Assembly: GCA_020726335.1 (NCBI GenBank)
Contig: DYSU01000009.1
Coordinates: forward strand, 5,272 to 45,766
Direction of reading: 5' to 3'
Source: Thiomargarita sp.
GTDB lineage: Bacteria; Pseudomonadota; Gammaproteobacteria; Beggiatoales; Beggiatoaceae
Length of the DNA: 40,495 nt
Each line of letters starts with the position of its first letter. Position 1 is the stretch's first letter. A model generated the notes under the pieces. It saw only the letters and a program-made list of their open reading frames with translations, made no database searches and was not told where the DNA came from. The position numbers were made by a program, and so were the translations under genes. Below, piece by piece: positions 17,045 through 25,819 of the stretch.

Positions 17045-17641
17045 CTAAAAGTGCGTGGCTATAAACACCAGCATGAAAATTTGATTGGGCTCAACCCCCA
17101 ATTGTTTAAGCTCAATGGCTTGTTTTGACAAGGATATTTTATCTAAAAAAGCCACGATATAAATGCGTTCTCGATTTTGTGGGATGCCAAATTGTTTAGC
17201 ATTTAAAAGCGTTGCATACACCTGATAGCCCAAGGCCTCCAACGAGTGTTTGACCGTGCTAAAGGTATTGCCTCTATTGTGATTTTTAAAGCCTTTAACG
17301 TTTTCCAAAAACAACACTTTAGGGCGGTGATATGCAGCAATTTCTGAAATATTAAAAAATAACGTGCCACGGATGTCGCTAAAGCCTTTTTTATGCCCTG
17401 CTTGCGAAAACGGCTGACACGGAAAACCTGCCAATAAAATATCAAATGCTGGAATATTTTGCGGATGAATCTGAGTAATATCGCCTGCGGGACAGTCGCC
17501 AAAATTGGCTTGATAGGTTTGTTGACAAAATTTATCCCATTCCGAAGAGAATACACACGCATCAAAAAAGGGGGCAAAACCTTGACGAATACCGCCAAGG
17601 CCTGCGAATAAGTCAATGATTTTATGAGGTATTTTATTCAT
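17045..17641 (-). pseudogene. Truncated DNA (cytosine-5)-methyltransferase
   Basis: The first half of a Dcm/HhaI-type methyltransferase is intact: SAM-binding motif I DLFAGLGG, motif IV FPCQPFSQAG with the catalytic cysteine (residue 75), motif VI LENV, and motif VIII QNRERIYIV. The frame stops at 198 aa. The target-recognition domain and motifs IX and X, normally another 120-200 residues, are missing. Only 25 bases separate the stop from lnt, so the rest has been deleted rather than frameshifted. The last residues (GVEPNQIFMLVFIATHF) do not look like the family. Methylation activity is not expected unless another protein supplies the missing half. The ATG at 17641 is used; no restriction gene is present. 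It is a likely remnant of a transferred restriction-modification gene. Confidence 0.82.
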
Positions 17642-17656
17642 CACTGAACAAGCCCA

Positions 17657-18487
17657 TTATTTTAAGGGTGACACTCTAATTTTATAAATGCGCCGTCTGT
17701 CGGCATCCAGCACTTCAAATTCAAGGCCTTTGCGTTTGATTTTATCGCCTTTGTCAGGCAAACGGCCAAAGGCTTTTAATAAAACGCCGCCGATGGTGTC
17801 AAATTCTTCGCAATCAAAATCGGTGTGAAAATAGTCGTTGAACACGTCAACAGGCACCAAAGCTTTGACGACGTGATGGTTGTCGTGGTCGGGGTTGATG
17901 AAGTTTTCAGGGTCTTGGTCAAATTCATCATCAATGTCGCCCACAATTTTTTCAATCACATCTTCAATCGTGACCAAGCCTGCGATGCCGCCGTATTCGT
18001 CAATCACCATCGCCATGTGGTTGCGGCTGGTGCGAAAGTCTTTAAGCAATACATTGAGGCGTTTGCTTTCGGGAATGAACACGGGTGGCCTGAGTAAGTC
18101 ATTGATGTCAAAAGGTTCATTGTCTTGGCGACTGCAATAGTTGAGTAAATCTTTGGCCAATAAAATGCCTTGCACCGAATCGCGGTTGTTGTCATCGACC
18201 ACGGGAAAACGCGAATGGCCTGATTCGACAATCAATGCCATCAAGGTTTTTAACGGCGCATCAGAGGGCAAAACGGTCATTTGTGCGCGAGGAATCATCA
18301 CATCGCGCACATGTTGATCGGCCACTTGAAACACGCCTTCAATCATTTCCAGCACTTCAAAGCTCAGCACATTGTGGGTTTGCGCGCTTTTCAAATAGGC
18401 TAAAATTTGTGCTTTGTTTTGGGGAATAAAATGTGTGCCAAACCAAGCGTCACACAGCCGTTGCCACATTTTTGTCGATTTATTCAT
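17657..18487 (-). CDS. corC: CorC/YbeX family CBS-domain protein
   Basis: This cytoplasmic protein (276 aa from the ATG at 18487) has a CBS pair (about residues 45-175; VRDVMIPRAQM, HSRFPVVDD, VIDEYGGIAGLVTIEDVIEKIVGDIDDE) and a C-terminal CorC_HlyC transporter-associated domain (about 190-275, ending RRRIYKIRVSPLK). Members are linked to magnesium and cobalt efflux and to cell-envelope maintenance. It lacks the CNNM membrane domain, as in E. coli YbeX. The start overlaps the ybeY stop (ATGAATAA), which suggests translational coupling; an ATG at 18499 is the alternative. It lies in the conserved phoH-ybeY-corC-lnt order, which is interrupted after it by the methyltransferase fragment. Confidence 0.93.
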   Translation of the reverse strand: MNKSTKMWQRLCDAWFGTHFIPQNKAQILAYLKSAQTHNVLSFEVLEMIEGVFQVADQHVRDVMIPRAQMTVLPSDAPLKTLMALIVESGHSRFPVVDDNNRDSVQGILLAKDLLNYCSRQDNEPFDINDLLRPPVFIPESKRLNVLLKDFRTSRNHMAMVIDEYGGIAGLVTIEDVIEKIVGDIDDEFDQDPENFINPDHDNHHVVKALVPVDVFNDYFHTDFDCEEFDTIGGVLLKAFGRLPDKGDKIKRKGLEFEVLDADRRRIYKIRVSPLK

Positions 18488-18953
18488 AAGGGTTGGCATA
18501 TCCCAGTTGTGCCAAAATTTCAATTTCCAGTTGTTCCATTTGCTTGGCTTGCGCTGTTTGGATGTGGTCATATCCTAAAAGATGTAAAAATCCGTGGATG
18601 AATAGATGCGCCCAATGGGCAGTGAGGTTTTTGTGTTGTTGCGCGGCTTCCAATATCACCACAGGTTGGCAAATCACGATGTCGCCTAAAAAATCCAAAT
18701 CCACCCCCGCCATGGTTTCAAACGGAAAGGATAACACATTGGTTGCCCCTGTTTTGCCGCGCCATGTTTGATTGAGTTTTGCGCCTTCTTTTTCGTTGAC
18801 TAAACGCAGGCTCAGAAGCGGCTGTTTATGGGCTTTTGCCCTATCAATCAAGGCAGGATGCGTAAACACTGTGTTCGCCCATTGTTGAAATTGTTGTTTT
18901 TTCGGGCAATCGCTTTGAACGGCATATTGTAAATCAATTTTGATGGGCATCAT
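18480..18953 (-). CDS. ybeY: Endoribonuclease/rRNA maturation factor YbeY
   Basis: This single-domain zinc metalloprotein (157 aa) is needed for 16S rRNA 3'-end maturation and ribosome quality control. The metal-binding motif H-x3-H-x5-H is seen at H120, H124 and H130 in IHGFLHLLGYDH. The conserved TNVLSFPF and GDIVIC segments are present. The gene follows phoH by 14 bases and overlaps corC. A second ATG three bases downstream is equally possible as the start. Confidence 0.95.
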   Translation of the reverse strand: MMPIKIDLQYAVQSDCPKKQQFQQWANTVFTHPALIDRAKAHKQPLLSLRLVNEKEGAKLNQTWRGKTGATNVLSFPFETMAGVDLDFLGDIVICQPVVILEAAQQHKNLTAHWAHLFIHGFLHLLGYDHIQTAQAKQMEQLEIEILAQLGYANPYE

Positions 18954-18967
18954 TGGAAAGGCTGTTT

Positions 18968-19957
18968 TTATGGGCTGTTTTTAGATGATTTTTGTTCAGT
19001 TTGTTGTTGATAAGCTTGGATAATTTTGGCCACCAACGGATGGCGCACCACGTCATCGGTGTCAAAAAAACTGAAGTGAATGCCGTCAATGGCTTGTAAA
19101 ATTTGCATCGCTTGGCGCAGGCCTGATGGTTGGTTGTTGGGCAAATCCACTTGGGTGACATCGCCCGTGATCACGGCTGTTGAACCAAAGCCGATGCGGG
19201 TTAAAAACATTTTCATTTGTTCGCAGGTGGTGTTTTGCGCTTCATCTAAAATGACAAACGCATCGCTGAGGGTGCGCCCGCGCATGTAAGCCAGCGGCGC
19301 GATTTCTATCACATTGCGTTCAATCATTTTTTCTACTTTGCCCACACCCAGCATGTCATACAGCGCGTCATATAATGGCCGCAAATAGGGGTCAACTTTT
19401 TGGCTTAAATCGCCCGGCAAAAAACCCAGCCGTTCGCCCGCTTCCACCGCAGGACGCACTAAAATGATGCGCGCCACTTTTTCTTCGCTTAAAGCGGACA
19501 CTGCGCAGGCCACCGCCAAATAGGTTTTGCCTGTTCCCGCAGGTCCAATGCCGAAATTTATCGCATGTGTTTGAATTTTTTGAATATAATGGTTTTGGTT
19601 TTTACCCCGTCCTTTGATGAGGAGGCGCGGGGTTTGAATCGGGTTGTGTAATATATCGTCTTCCAGCAAGGCTTTAACTCCCGCATGTTGCAAATAAAGG
19701 TGAATTTGTTCGGGGTTCAAGGTTTCATTGGCGGTGGTTTGATATAAATTTTTAAGCAAATGAAACACTTGCATGATGTTGGCTTCTTCACCCAACAAGA
19801 TGAATTGATGTCCACGTTGGTGGATTTCCACCCCAAAACGTTGCTCAATTTGGTGTAAATGTTGGTTAAATTGACCACACAAATTGGCCAAGCGTTGGTT
19901 GTCTATGGGGTCTAATTTGAAATCGTGTTGCGTTGAAGGTGCAGATTTGTTGTTCAA
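18968..19957 (-). CDS. ybeZ: PhoH-like ATPase (YbeZ)
   Basis: This cytoplasmic P-loop protein (329 aa) of the PhoH family is a partner of YbeY in RNA metabolism. Walker A is GPAGTGKT (138-145) and Walker B is DAFVILDEAQN. The blocks RPAVEAGERLGFLPGDL, KVDPYLRPLYDAL and GRTLSDAF are near-invariant in the family. The start is a TTG at 19957: no in-frame ATG precedes it and the next internal Met (residue 62) would delete a conserved N-terminal region. A divergent 179-base gap separates it from ftsY. It heads the operon running through ybeY and corC. Confidence 0.93.
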   Translation of the reverse strand: MNNKSAPSTQHDFKLDPIDNQRLANLCGQFNQHLHQIEQRFGVEIHQRGHQFILLGEEANIMQVFHLLKNLYQTTANETLNPEQIHLYLQHAGVKALLEDDILHNPIQTPRLLIKGRGKNQNHYIQKIQTHAINFGIGPAGTGKTYLAVACAVSALSEEKVARIILVRPAVEAGERLGFLPGDLSQKVDPYLRPLYDALYDMLGVGKVEKMIERNVIEIAPLAYMRGRTLSDAFVILDEAQNTTCEQMKMFLTRIGFGSTAVITGDVTQVDLPNNQPSGLRQAMQILQAIDGIHFSFFDTDDVVRHPLVAKIIQAYQQQTEQKSSKNSP

Positions 19958-20136
19958 GCTGATGTTCTTATGCCGGCTTCGATTAAAGAGAAGATTAATT
20001 TAACAGAATGTAATCTATCATGTTTTGCCCATGTCGCAAAGATGAAATCTTAAATGCTGGTTTCATTAGACCTGTGATTTTTGGCTTTTAGTGCTAACAT
20101 AGGGCAGAAAATCGCTTAACTTTAGTAGGATAATGT

Positions 20137-21120
20137 ATGTTTGGATTTGGTAAAAAAAAACCCGTGGCCGCACAAGAAACACAGCAAGTTCAACTTGATG
20201 AAAACCCTGCTAAAAAAACCTTGTTTTCCCGTTTAAAACAGGGTTTGCAACGCACCCGCAGTCATTTGACCGAAAGTTTAACACAATTGGCCTTGGGCAA
20301 AAAGGCGATTGATGAGGAGGTATTGGACGAATTAGAAACCCGTCTCTTGACGGCTGATGTCGGTATTGATGCCACGCAAACGATTATTCAAGCGTTGAGT
20401 CGGCAAAAATTAAAAGATTCTGATGCGTTGTTTGCCGCCTTGCAACGTGACATGGTGACAATATTACAACCTGTGGCGCAACCTTTGGTCATTCCCGTGC
20501 AGAACAAACCGTTTGTCATTTTGATGATTGGCATCAACGGCGCGGGCAAAACCACCACCATTGGCAAACTGACCCAACGGCTACAACGGCAAGGCAAATC
20601 GGTGATGTTGGCCGCAGGCGATACGTTTCGCGCTGCCGCAGTGGAACAATTGAAAGTGTGGGGGCAACGCCACAACGTGCCTGTGATTGCCCAGCACACG
20701 GGGGCAGATTCCGCTTCGGTGATTTATGACGCGCTCAGTGCCGCCACGGCTAAAAAAATGGATGTATTGATTGCCGACACCGCAGGGCGGTTGCATACCC
20801 AAGACAATTTAATGGCCGAGTTGCAAAAAGTGGCGCGGGTGATGAAAAAAATTGACCCCGAAGCCCCGCATGAAGTGATGTTGGTGATTGATGCCAGCAT
20901 TGGGCAAAATGCACTCAATCAAGCGGAACAATTTCATCAAGCGATTGGCGTGACGGGTATTACCGTAACCAAATTGGACGGCACAGCCAAAGGCGGGATT
21001 TTGTTTGCGATGGCAAAAAAAACAGGCTTGCCGATTCGCTTTATCGGTATTGGTGAAACGGCCAAAGATTTACGCCCTTTTGTGGCCGATGACTTTGTCG
21101 CCGCCTTGTTAAATCTTTAA
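20137..21120 (+). CDS. ftsY: Signal recognition particle receptor FtsY
   Basis: This SRP-type GTPase (327 aa) docks ribosome-nascent-chain-SRP complexes at the inner membrane. The charged A region is short (about 25 residues; E. coli has about 190), then comes the four-helix N domain and the G domain: G1 GINGAGKTTT (132-141), AGDTFRAAAVEQL, DTAGR, TKLDGTAKGG and a final DLRPF. The usual DATTGQN motif reads DASIGQN here. The ATG has AGGA 10 bases upstream. It is usually followed by ftsE/ftsX in gammaproteobacteria, but not here. Confidence 0.96.
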   Translation: MFGFGKKKPVAAQETQQVQLDENPAKKTLFSRLKQGLQRTRSHLTESLTQLALGKKAIDEEVLDELETRLLTADVGIDATQTIIQALSRQKLKDSDALFAALQRDMVTILQPVAQPLVIPVQNKPFVILMIGINGAGKTTTIGKLTQRLQRQGKSVMLAAGDTFRAAAVEQLKVWGQRHNVPVIAQHTGADSASVIYDALSAATAKKMDVLIADTAGRLHTQDNLMAELQKVARVMKKIDPEAPHEVMLVIDASIGQNALNQAEQFHQAIGVTGITVTKLDGTAKGGILFAMAKKTGLPIRFIGIGETAKDLRPFVADDFVAALLNL

Positions 21121-21261
21121 TAAAAATAAAAAATTAGCGTATTTTTTGTGATTTTTTGTCACACTTTGTTATTCGTTGTTACAGCGTGGTCACCCATGTG
21201 CAATATTTTTAGACTACACTAAACAGAATACGTTTTAATTCATTGTAAAAAGGGGCTGACC

Positions 21262-21600
21262 ATGTGTACGCAAAAAATGATGGGGTTTATTGCGTGTTTG
21301 TTTTTGTTAAGCGCACAAGCACAAGGCTTTGATTCAGGCAATGCCCAACAAACCATGATGACATCCAGTGCAAAAGGCGGGATGAAGATTGCGAAAATGA
21401 ATACGGTTGCGCGTCAAGAAATTGAAGTGGTTATTTTTATCGAAAGTCAACAACCTTCTCAGAGCTGTTATACGGTGGGTTTTGTTAAAAAAGCCGATGA
21501 AGCCGCTTTAAAAGCCCGCGTTGTGCAGAAAATTAAACCATCGCAAACCCATAAAAATTTGGCTTTGATTAAAACACCGTATTTTCGTAAACAGAAATAA
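21262..21600 (+). CDS. Small secreted protein of unknown function
   Basis: This 112-aa protein has a signal peptide (hydrophobic GFIACLFLLSAQAQ, with likely cleavage after AQA near residue 20). The mature part is basic (Lys/Arg-rich, ending YFRKQK) with one cysteine in QSCYTVG and a likely beta strand, QEIEVVIFIESQ. I do not recognise a family. AAGGGG eight bases before the ATG supports the start, and a terminator-like hairpin follows the stop, so it appears to be a monocistronic unit. The 140-base region before it is AT-rich. Confidence 0.65.
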   Translation: MCTQKMMGFIACLFLLSAQAQGFDSGNAQQTMMTSSAKGGMKIAKMNTVARQEIEVVIFIESQQPSQSCYTVGFVKKADEAALKARVVQKIKPSQTHKNLALIKTPYFRKQK

Positions 21601-21620
21601 AGGGCAATGGCTGCCTTTTT
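21599..21620 (+). terminator. Intrinsic terminator after the small secreted protein
   Basis: AAAGG(G)CA pairs with TGCCTTT across a five-base loop, with one bulged G, and runs into TTTTT. It overlaps the stop codon. Confidence 0.5.
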
Positions 21621-21672
21621 ATGCTGGAGACACACCATGGGAGGCAGGGAAGCAGGGGATAATGTTTAACCC

Positions 21673-24600
21673 TCAATCTAAAAAACGGGGCCAATCAATT
21701 TTATGCCAAGTGGCTTTTAATTGATTGAACTCACAACGAATTTTCTCACACAATGCGGGTACAGGTGCGGCTTCACCTTGTCTAGTAGCGGTTTCTAACT
21801 CAAAAGCCGCTTCTCCCAAACGTACCGCCCCTACATTGCGCGATTCCCCTTTTAACGCATGTGCCACCCGCTCTAATTTTGGCAAAGCACTGATAACATC
21901 GCCCGCGCCCAATTGGGTTAATTCAGCCACTTGCTCTTCTGTTTGGGCTAAAAAGGTGTCAACTAATTTCAATAATAACATTGAATTGCCCATTACAATA
22001 TGGCGCAAATGGGCTTGGTCAAACAAGATGGGTTCATTTTTGTCCGTTTGTCTCATTGTTTGGTTTTCAAGGTTGTCATCATCAAGCAAACACACTGTTT
22101 CATGACCGTTCATGGTCAACGGCGCAGGGCTAACGCTCACCGCTTTATGGCCACAGAAATTGGCCAAAGCATCCATCACATCACGAATTTTGAATGGCTT
22201 GGCAATATAATCGTCCATACCCGATTTTAAACATTGCTCAGCATCGCTTTGCATCGCATTGGCGGTCATGGCGACAATGGGTACATGGTTGCCCGTTTTT
22301 TGTTCCAAACGGCGAATGGTGCGGGTGGCCTCCAAACCGTCCATCACGGGCATTTGCATGTCCATAAACACCAAATCAAAAGGGTCACGCGACAAGGCGT
22401 TAACCGCCTCTTGACCATTGATAACACGGGTGACATGAACTTTAAAATTTTGCAGAATATTCAAGGCAACGAAAAAATTGACTTCGTGGTCTTCGGCCAA
22501 TAACACTTTAACCGCAGGGTAGTTTACCGCCAAATTGCTGATATCCACATCACAACGGGCGGATGATTTATTGATGTCCAACCATTTGATGGGTTTGTGT
22601 TTAACATAAGCGGCGTATAAAACTTCTAAACTGTGGCGCAAAGCAGTTAAACGCAATGGTTTGGGCAACAAACTGGAAATACCTGCACGAATTAATTCTT
22701 CGTGTGAACCGATGTTTTTGTCTGATGACAACAACACCTGACACAAGGGCGGTTGCGCTTTTTGGGCCAATCGTTTGGTGGCCAACACCATGCCATTCAT
22801 GTCAGACATCAGATAATCCGACAACAACAGCCAAAAAGGGTCATCAGAGGCTTGAACTTTGTCCAAACGCGCCAAAGCTTGCTCACCATTTTCCACCGTT
22901 TCACAACGCAAACCAAGGTTACTCAATTGCTCTTCGACAATAAAGCGGTTTAACGGGTCATTGTCCACCAACAACACCCGTGAACCCGTAATGTCAGCGC
23001 GTGGCAACTGGTGGTCAATATCATCGGCATTATCAATATCCACCAATGGCAACGGCAAAACAAAACTGAAAGTAGAGCCTTGATCCACTTGGCTTTTGAC
23101 TGAAATTTTACCGTTCATCATTTTGACCAATTCTTTGGTGATGCTCAAACCCAAGCCCGTGCCACCAAATTTGCGGGTGGTTGACGCATCGGCTTGGTTG
23201 AATTTGCCAAAAATGCATTTGATTTTTGACGGCTCAATGCCAATGCCTGTGTCTTTGATTTGGACTTCAATCAAGCTGGCACCGTGTTGGTGGCCGATGC
23301 AATCAATATTGATCAACACATGGCCTTGATGGGTAAACTTGATTGCATTGCCCACCAAATTGAGTACAATTTGCCGAATACGGCTGGCATCGGCGTAAAA
23401 ACCATGAGGTGTATCAGGCACATAGCGAATCAATAACTGGATGTCTTTGTTTTCCGCCGTGCTGTGCAATAAATTTCTGACATCAATCACCACCGCTTCT
23501 AAATCAAACGGCGCAGGTTCCAACGACAATTTGCCTGCTTCGATTTTGGAAAAATCCAAAATATCGTTGAGCAAGGTCAGCAAAGATTGGGCAGACGATG
23601 CAATGGTGGTGGCGTATTCGCGTTGGCGCGCATCCAATCTTGATTGCAACAGCAATTCAGTCATGCCAACCACACCGTTCATCGGGGTGCGAATTTCGTG
23701 GCTCATGTTGGCTAAAAAGGAGCTTTTGGCTTTGGCGGCGGCTTCAGCATCTTCTTTGGCTTTTTGTAAAGCTTCTTCGGCTTGTTTGTGGGCGGTGATG
23801 TCGCGCCCCACTGCTTGGGCTTCAATCAATACACCGTCATCATCAAACAAAGCGCGTTCAATCCATTGTTGATAACGGATGTGACCATCGGGCATGGTGA
23901 TGCTGCATTCGGTGCTTGCCGTGGGATTGTCTTGAGTCAACGTATTGATTTTTGATCGAATATCGTTATTAAACAAAGGCATGATGCCAAGGGTCAATAA
24001 GGTGGCTTCGCTTTCTCCAAAATAGCGGCAATAGGCTTGGTTGACGAAAGTCAGCGTGCCATCAGGGGCAAAACGACAAATTAAATCGGTTTGGTCTTGG
24101 ACAATTGCACGGTATTGGCGTTCGCGGTTGCGCAAAATTTCTTCGGTGGCCAAACGCTGGCGTTCGATTTCTCGAATCATGATACTGGAAATCACATATA
24201 AGCCCATGATGCCCAATGCGATAAAAACATAGATGATGCCGCCTGTTTGAGTGAGTTCTTTTTTTTTGTCATCAAAAAAGCCTTTATTAACATAGGCCTG
24301 AATAGACCAAACCGATCCGGGCAAAGGGTCGCTAAAAGCCAGAATATATTTGCTGTCGGCTTTTGTATAGTTTATGAATGTATTGCGGGCTTCGTCGTCT
24401 AAATGGCTTAAATAATCCGTTTCACTGACTTCAATTATGCCATTATTCACGTTGGTGAGAAAAAAACTCAGGCGCGCTTTTTGATTCCATAAAGATAAGG
24501 TTTCAGAAAGCAATTCAGGCGATAAACTTAAACAGAATACACCGCCATTAAAATCCAAATTGACTAAAATATTGAAATAGTCTGACCAACCATTGCTAAA

Positions 24601-25026
24601 AATTTGCAGTGTTTGGCGGCCTTCTGTAATAAAACGTTGAAAATCATCTAATTCAGCTTGTTGCAAATAAGCGGTGTGTGAGCCTGCAATCACTTTTCCT
24701 TTGCTGTCAGTCAGGGTAAAGCCTTTAATTTTAGAGAATTTTTGCCGTAAATGGCGGTTAAGTTCTTCAATATCAGGCTCATGACCAAACTGAATGATAT
24801 TTTCAATTAACCTTTTTTCTTCATGAATGAATTGGGTGCTTTGTTGTTTTTTCAAACTGATAAGTTTATCAACTTCTTCCACCAAATGATGGATGTATTC
24901 ATTGGCATCGCCAGTGATATTGGTTCTGAAATCTTCATAGCGGTCAACGGATGACCAAATTAATATACCTCCGATAACAAACAGGCTGATCGCAGAGAAA
25001 ATGAGAATGAGATGTTTATGGTTCAT
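21673..25026 (-). CDS. Hybrid sensor histidine kinase with two receiver domains and HPt
   Basis: This 1117-aa inner-membrane phosphorelay protein resembles the BarA/ArcB class. Order: membrane span (about 5-25), periplasmic sensor region (26-260, probably a single-Cache-like fold), second span (262-283), PAS/PAC (303-413), coiled coil, HisKA with phosphoacceptor H443 in [12 protein letters not shown], HATPase with DTGIGI and GGTGLGLSI, receiver 1 (D737, with [10 protein letters not shown]), receiver 2 (D889 in [12 protein letters not shown]) and a C-terminal HPt domain (H1056 in AHALKGES). All phosphotransfer residues are present. The signal and output are unknown; no response regulator with a DNA-binding domain is adjacent. 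It lies downstream of the six-cysteine pair on the same strand, separated by 105 bases. Confidence 0.92.
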   Translation of the reverse strand: MNHKHLILIFSAISLFVIGGILIWSSVDRYEDFRTNITGDANEYIHHLVEEVDKLISLKKQQSTQFIHEEKRLIENIIQFGHEPDIEELNRHLRQKFSKIKGFTLTDSKGKVIAGSHTAYLQQAELDDFQRFITEGRQTLQIFSNGWSDYFNILVNLDFNGGVFCLSLSPELLSETLSLWNQKARLSFFLTNVNNGIIEVSETDYLSHLDDEARNTFINYTKADSKYILAFSDPLPGSVWSIQAYVNKGFFDDKKKELTQTGGIIYVFIALGIMGLYVISSIMIREIERQRLATEEILRNRERQYRAIVQDQTDLICRFAPDGTLTFVNQAYCRYFGESEATLLTLGIMPLFNNDIRSKINTLTQDNPTASTECSITMPDGHIRYQQWIERALFDDDGVLIEAQAVGRDITAHKQAEEALQKAKEDAEAAAKAKSSFLANMSHEIRTPMNGVVGMTELLLQSRLDARQREYATTIASSAQSLLTLLNDILDFSKIEAGKLSLEPAPFDLEAVVIDVRNLLHSTAENKDIQLLIRYVPDTPHGFYADASRIRQIVLNLVGNAIKFTHQGHVLINIDCIGHQHGASLIEVQIKDTGIGIEPSKIKCIFGKFNQADASTTRKFGGTGLGLSITKELVKMMNGKISVKSQVDQGSTFSFVLPLPLVDIDNADDIDHQLPRADITGSRVLLVDNDPLNRFIVEEQLSNLGLRCETVENGEQALARLDKVQASDDPFWLLLSDYLMSDMNGMVLATKRLAQKAQPPLCQVLLSSDKNIGSHEELIRAGISSLLPKPLRLTALRHSLEVLYAAYVKHKPIKWLDINKSSARCDVDISNLAVNYPAVKVLLAEDHEVNFFVALNILQNFKVHVTRVINGQEAVNALSRDPFDLVFMDMQMPVMDGLEATRTIRRLEQKTGNHVPIVAMTANAMQSDAEQCLKSGMDDYIAKPFKIRDVMDALANFCGHKAVSVSPAPLTMNGHETVCLLDDDNLENQTMRQTDKNEPILFDQAHLRHIVMGNSMLLLKLVDTFLAQTEEQVAELTQLGAGDVISALPKLERVAHALKGESRNVGAVRLGEAAFELETATRQGEAAPVPALCEKIRCEFNQLKATWHKIDWPRFLD

Positions 25027-25094
25027 ATGATCGACTAACGCTGTTACATGCGAAAACCTGTTAACTTATTATTTTGGGTTGCAATTCAGCACAG

Positions 25095-25103
25095 ACTATA
25101 CCA
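25095..25103 (-). promoter_or_regulatory. Candidate extended -10 promoter for the hybrid kinase
   Basis: On the minus strand TGGTATAGT (TGn plus TATAGT) lies about 70 bases before the kinase ATG. A TTGAAC 20 bases further upstream is too distant for a standard -35. Confidence 0.3.
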
Positions 25104-25131
25104 ACTCATTGGATTGCATGGTTCAAACGCG

Positions 25132-25389
25132 CTATTTTTTCAAGCCATCAGCCGCTTTTTTAATACAGCGACTTTCGATTTCAGTACAGGCGATAACACA
25201 TGAGCGCATACCTTCCATTTGTACCCGTTGATTTTGACAACTGTTGGTACACAATTGGCGCATTTGCATACACTGTTGCGCTACTTTTTGTGCTTGTATG
25301 GCTGATTGGGCATTCACCATTTGTGACCAATACACTGTCAACAGAATGGCAGTTAATTTTACAATTGCTTTAAAATGCTGATACAGCAT
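25132..25389 (-). CDS. Small secreted six-cysteine protein, copy B
   Basis: This is an 85-aa protein from the ATG at 25389, chosen because AAGGAG lies exactly six bases upstream. A signal peptide ends at MVNA near residue 27. The mature domain has six cysteines spaced C-x6-C-x3-C-x12-C-x3-C-x6-C, a mirror-symmetric pattern suggesting two antiparallel helices joined by disulfides. The central part fits the twin CX3C layout known from small mitochondrial Tim chaperones, probably by convergence. It is the second of two tandem paralogues with the same layout but little other identity. Function unknown; export to the oxidising periplasm is inferred. Confidence 0.72.
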   Translation of the reverse strand: MLYQHFKAIVKLTAILLTVYWSQMVNAQSAIQAQKVAQQCMQMRQLCTNSCQNQRVQMEGMRSCVIACTEIESRCIKKAADGLKK

Positions 25390-25466
25390 AAGGGGCTCCT
25401 TATATTTTTGAATAACACACTTTGAACGAGATAGGGTTGTTTTATTATTTAGAGACAAACAGGGCT

Positions 25467-25730
25467 TTATTGATTTTTTTCTTGATGATTGGCATTGTCA
25501 ATACAGTATTTATATTTGGCCGTACATATGCGGTCTAAACAGGTTAAAATCAGTTTATGGTCTTTTTGGGTACGGCATTGTTCCTGACAAGACAAATATT
25601 GCAACATACAAGCGCGGGTGGCTTTGGTTAAACTGTCAGCCGAAACAGCCGATTGCCATAACAATAATAATGCCAAGGCTTTGAGTGCTTTGTGCTGTGT
25701 TTTTATGGACATAAAAAATTGATTCAACAT
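25467..25730 (-). CDS. Small secreted six-cysteine protein, copy A
   Basis: This is an 87-aa protein from the ATG at 25730, supported by AAGGA eight bases upstream and by the parallel ML-x-Q-x-F start of its neighbour. Alternatives are an ATG at 25739 and a GTG at 25766. A signal peptide (ALKALALLLLWQSAVSA) precedes a mature domain with cysteines spaced C-x6-C-x3-C-x11-C-x4-C-x6-C. The spans between outer pairs equal those of copy B. The helices carry many Lys, Gln and Tyr residues. It lies 77 bases upstream of copy B and has its own promoter, so the pair is probably co-transcribed. No family recognised. Confidence 0.7.
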   Translation of the reverse strand: MLNQFFMSIKTQHKALKALALLLLWQSAVSADSLTKATRACMLQYLSCQEQCRTQKDHKLILTCLDRICTAKYKYCIDNANHQEKNQ

Positions 25731-25768
25731 AAATTGCATCCTTATAATTTCCTTCTGATTAATCACAG

Positions 25769-25798
25769 GTTATACTGCACGGGCTACTCAATATTCAA
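25769..25798 (-). promoter_or_regulatory. Sigma-70-type promoter for the six-cysteine pair
   Basis: On the minus strand TTGAAT (25793-25798), an 18-base spacer and TATAAC (25769-25774) match 9 of 12 consensus bases, 39 bases before the copy A ATG. It lies in the short divergent gap shared with glgA. Confidence 0.45.
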
Positions 25799-25819
25799 TC
25801 CACAACTGACGGTTTAACC

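Noticed and set aside
21147-21163. Hairpin TGTGA/TCACA after ftsY
   Set aside because: A five-base stem with a T-rich loop is too weak to call a terminator.
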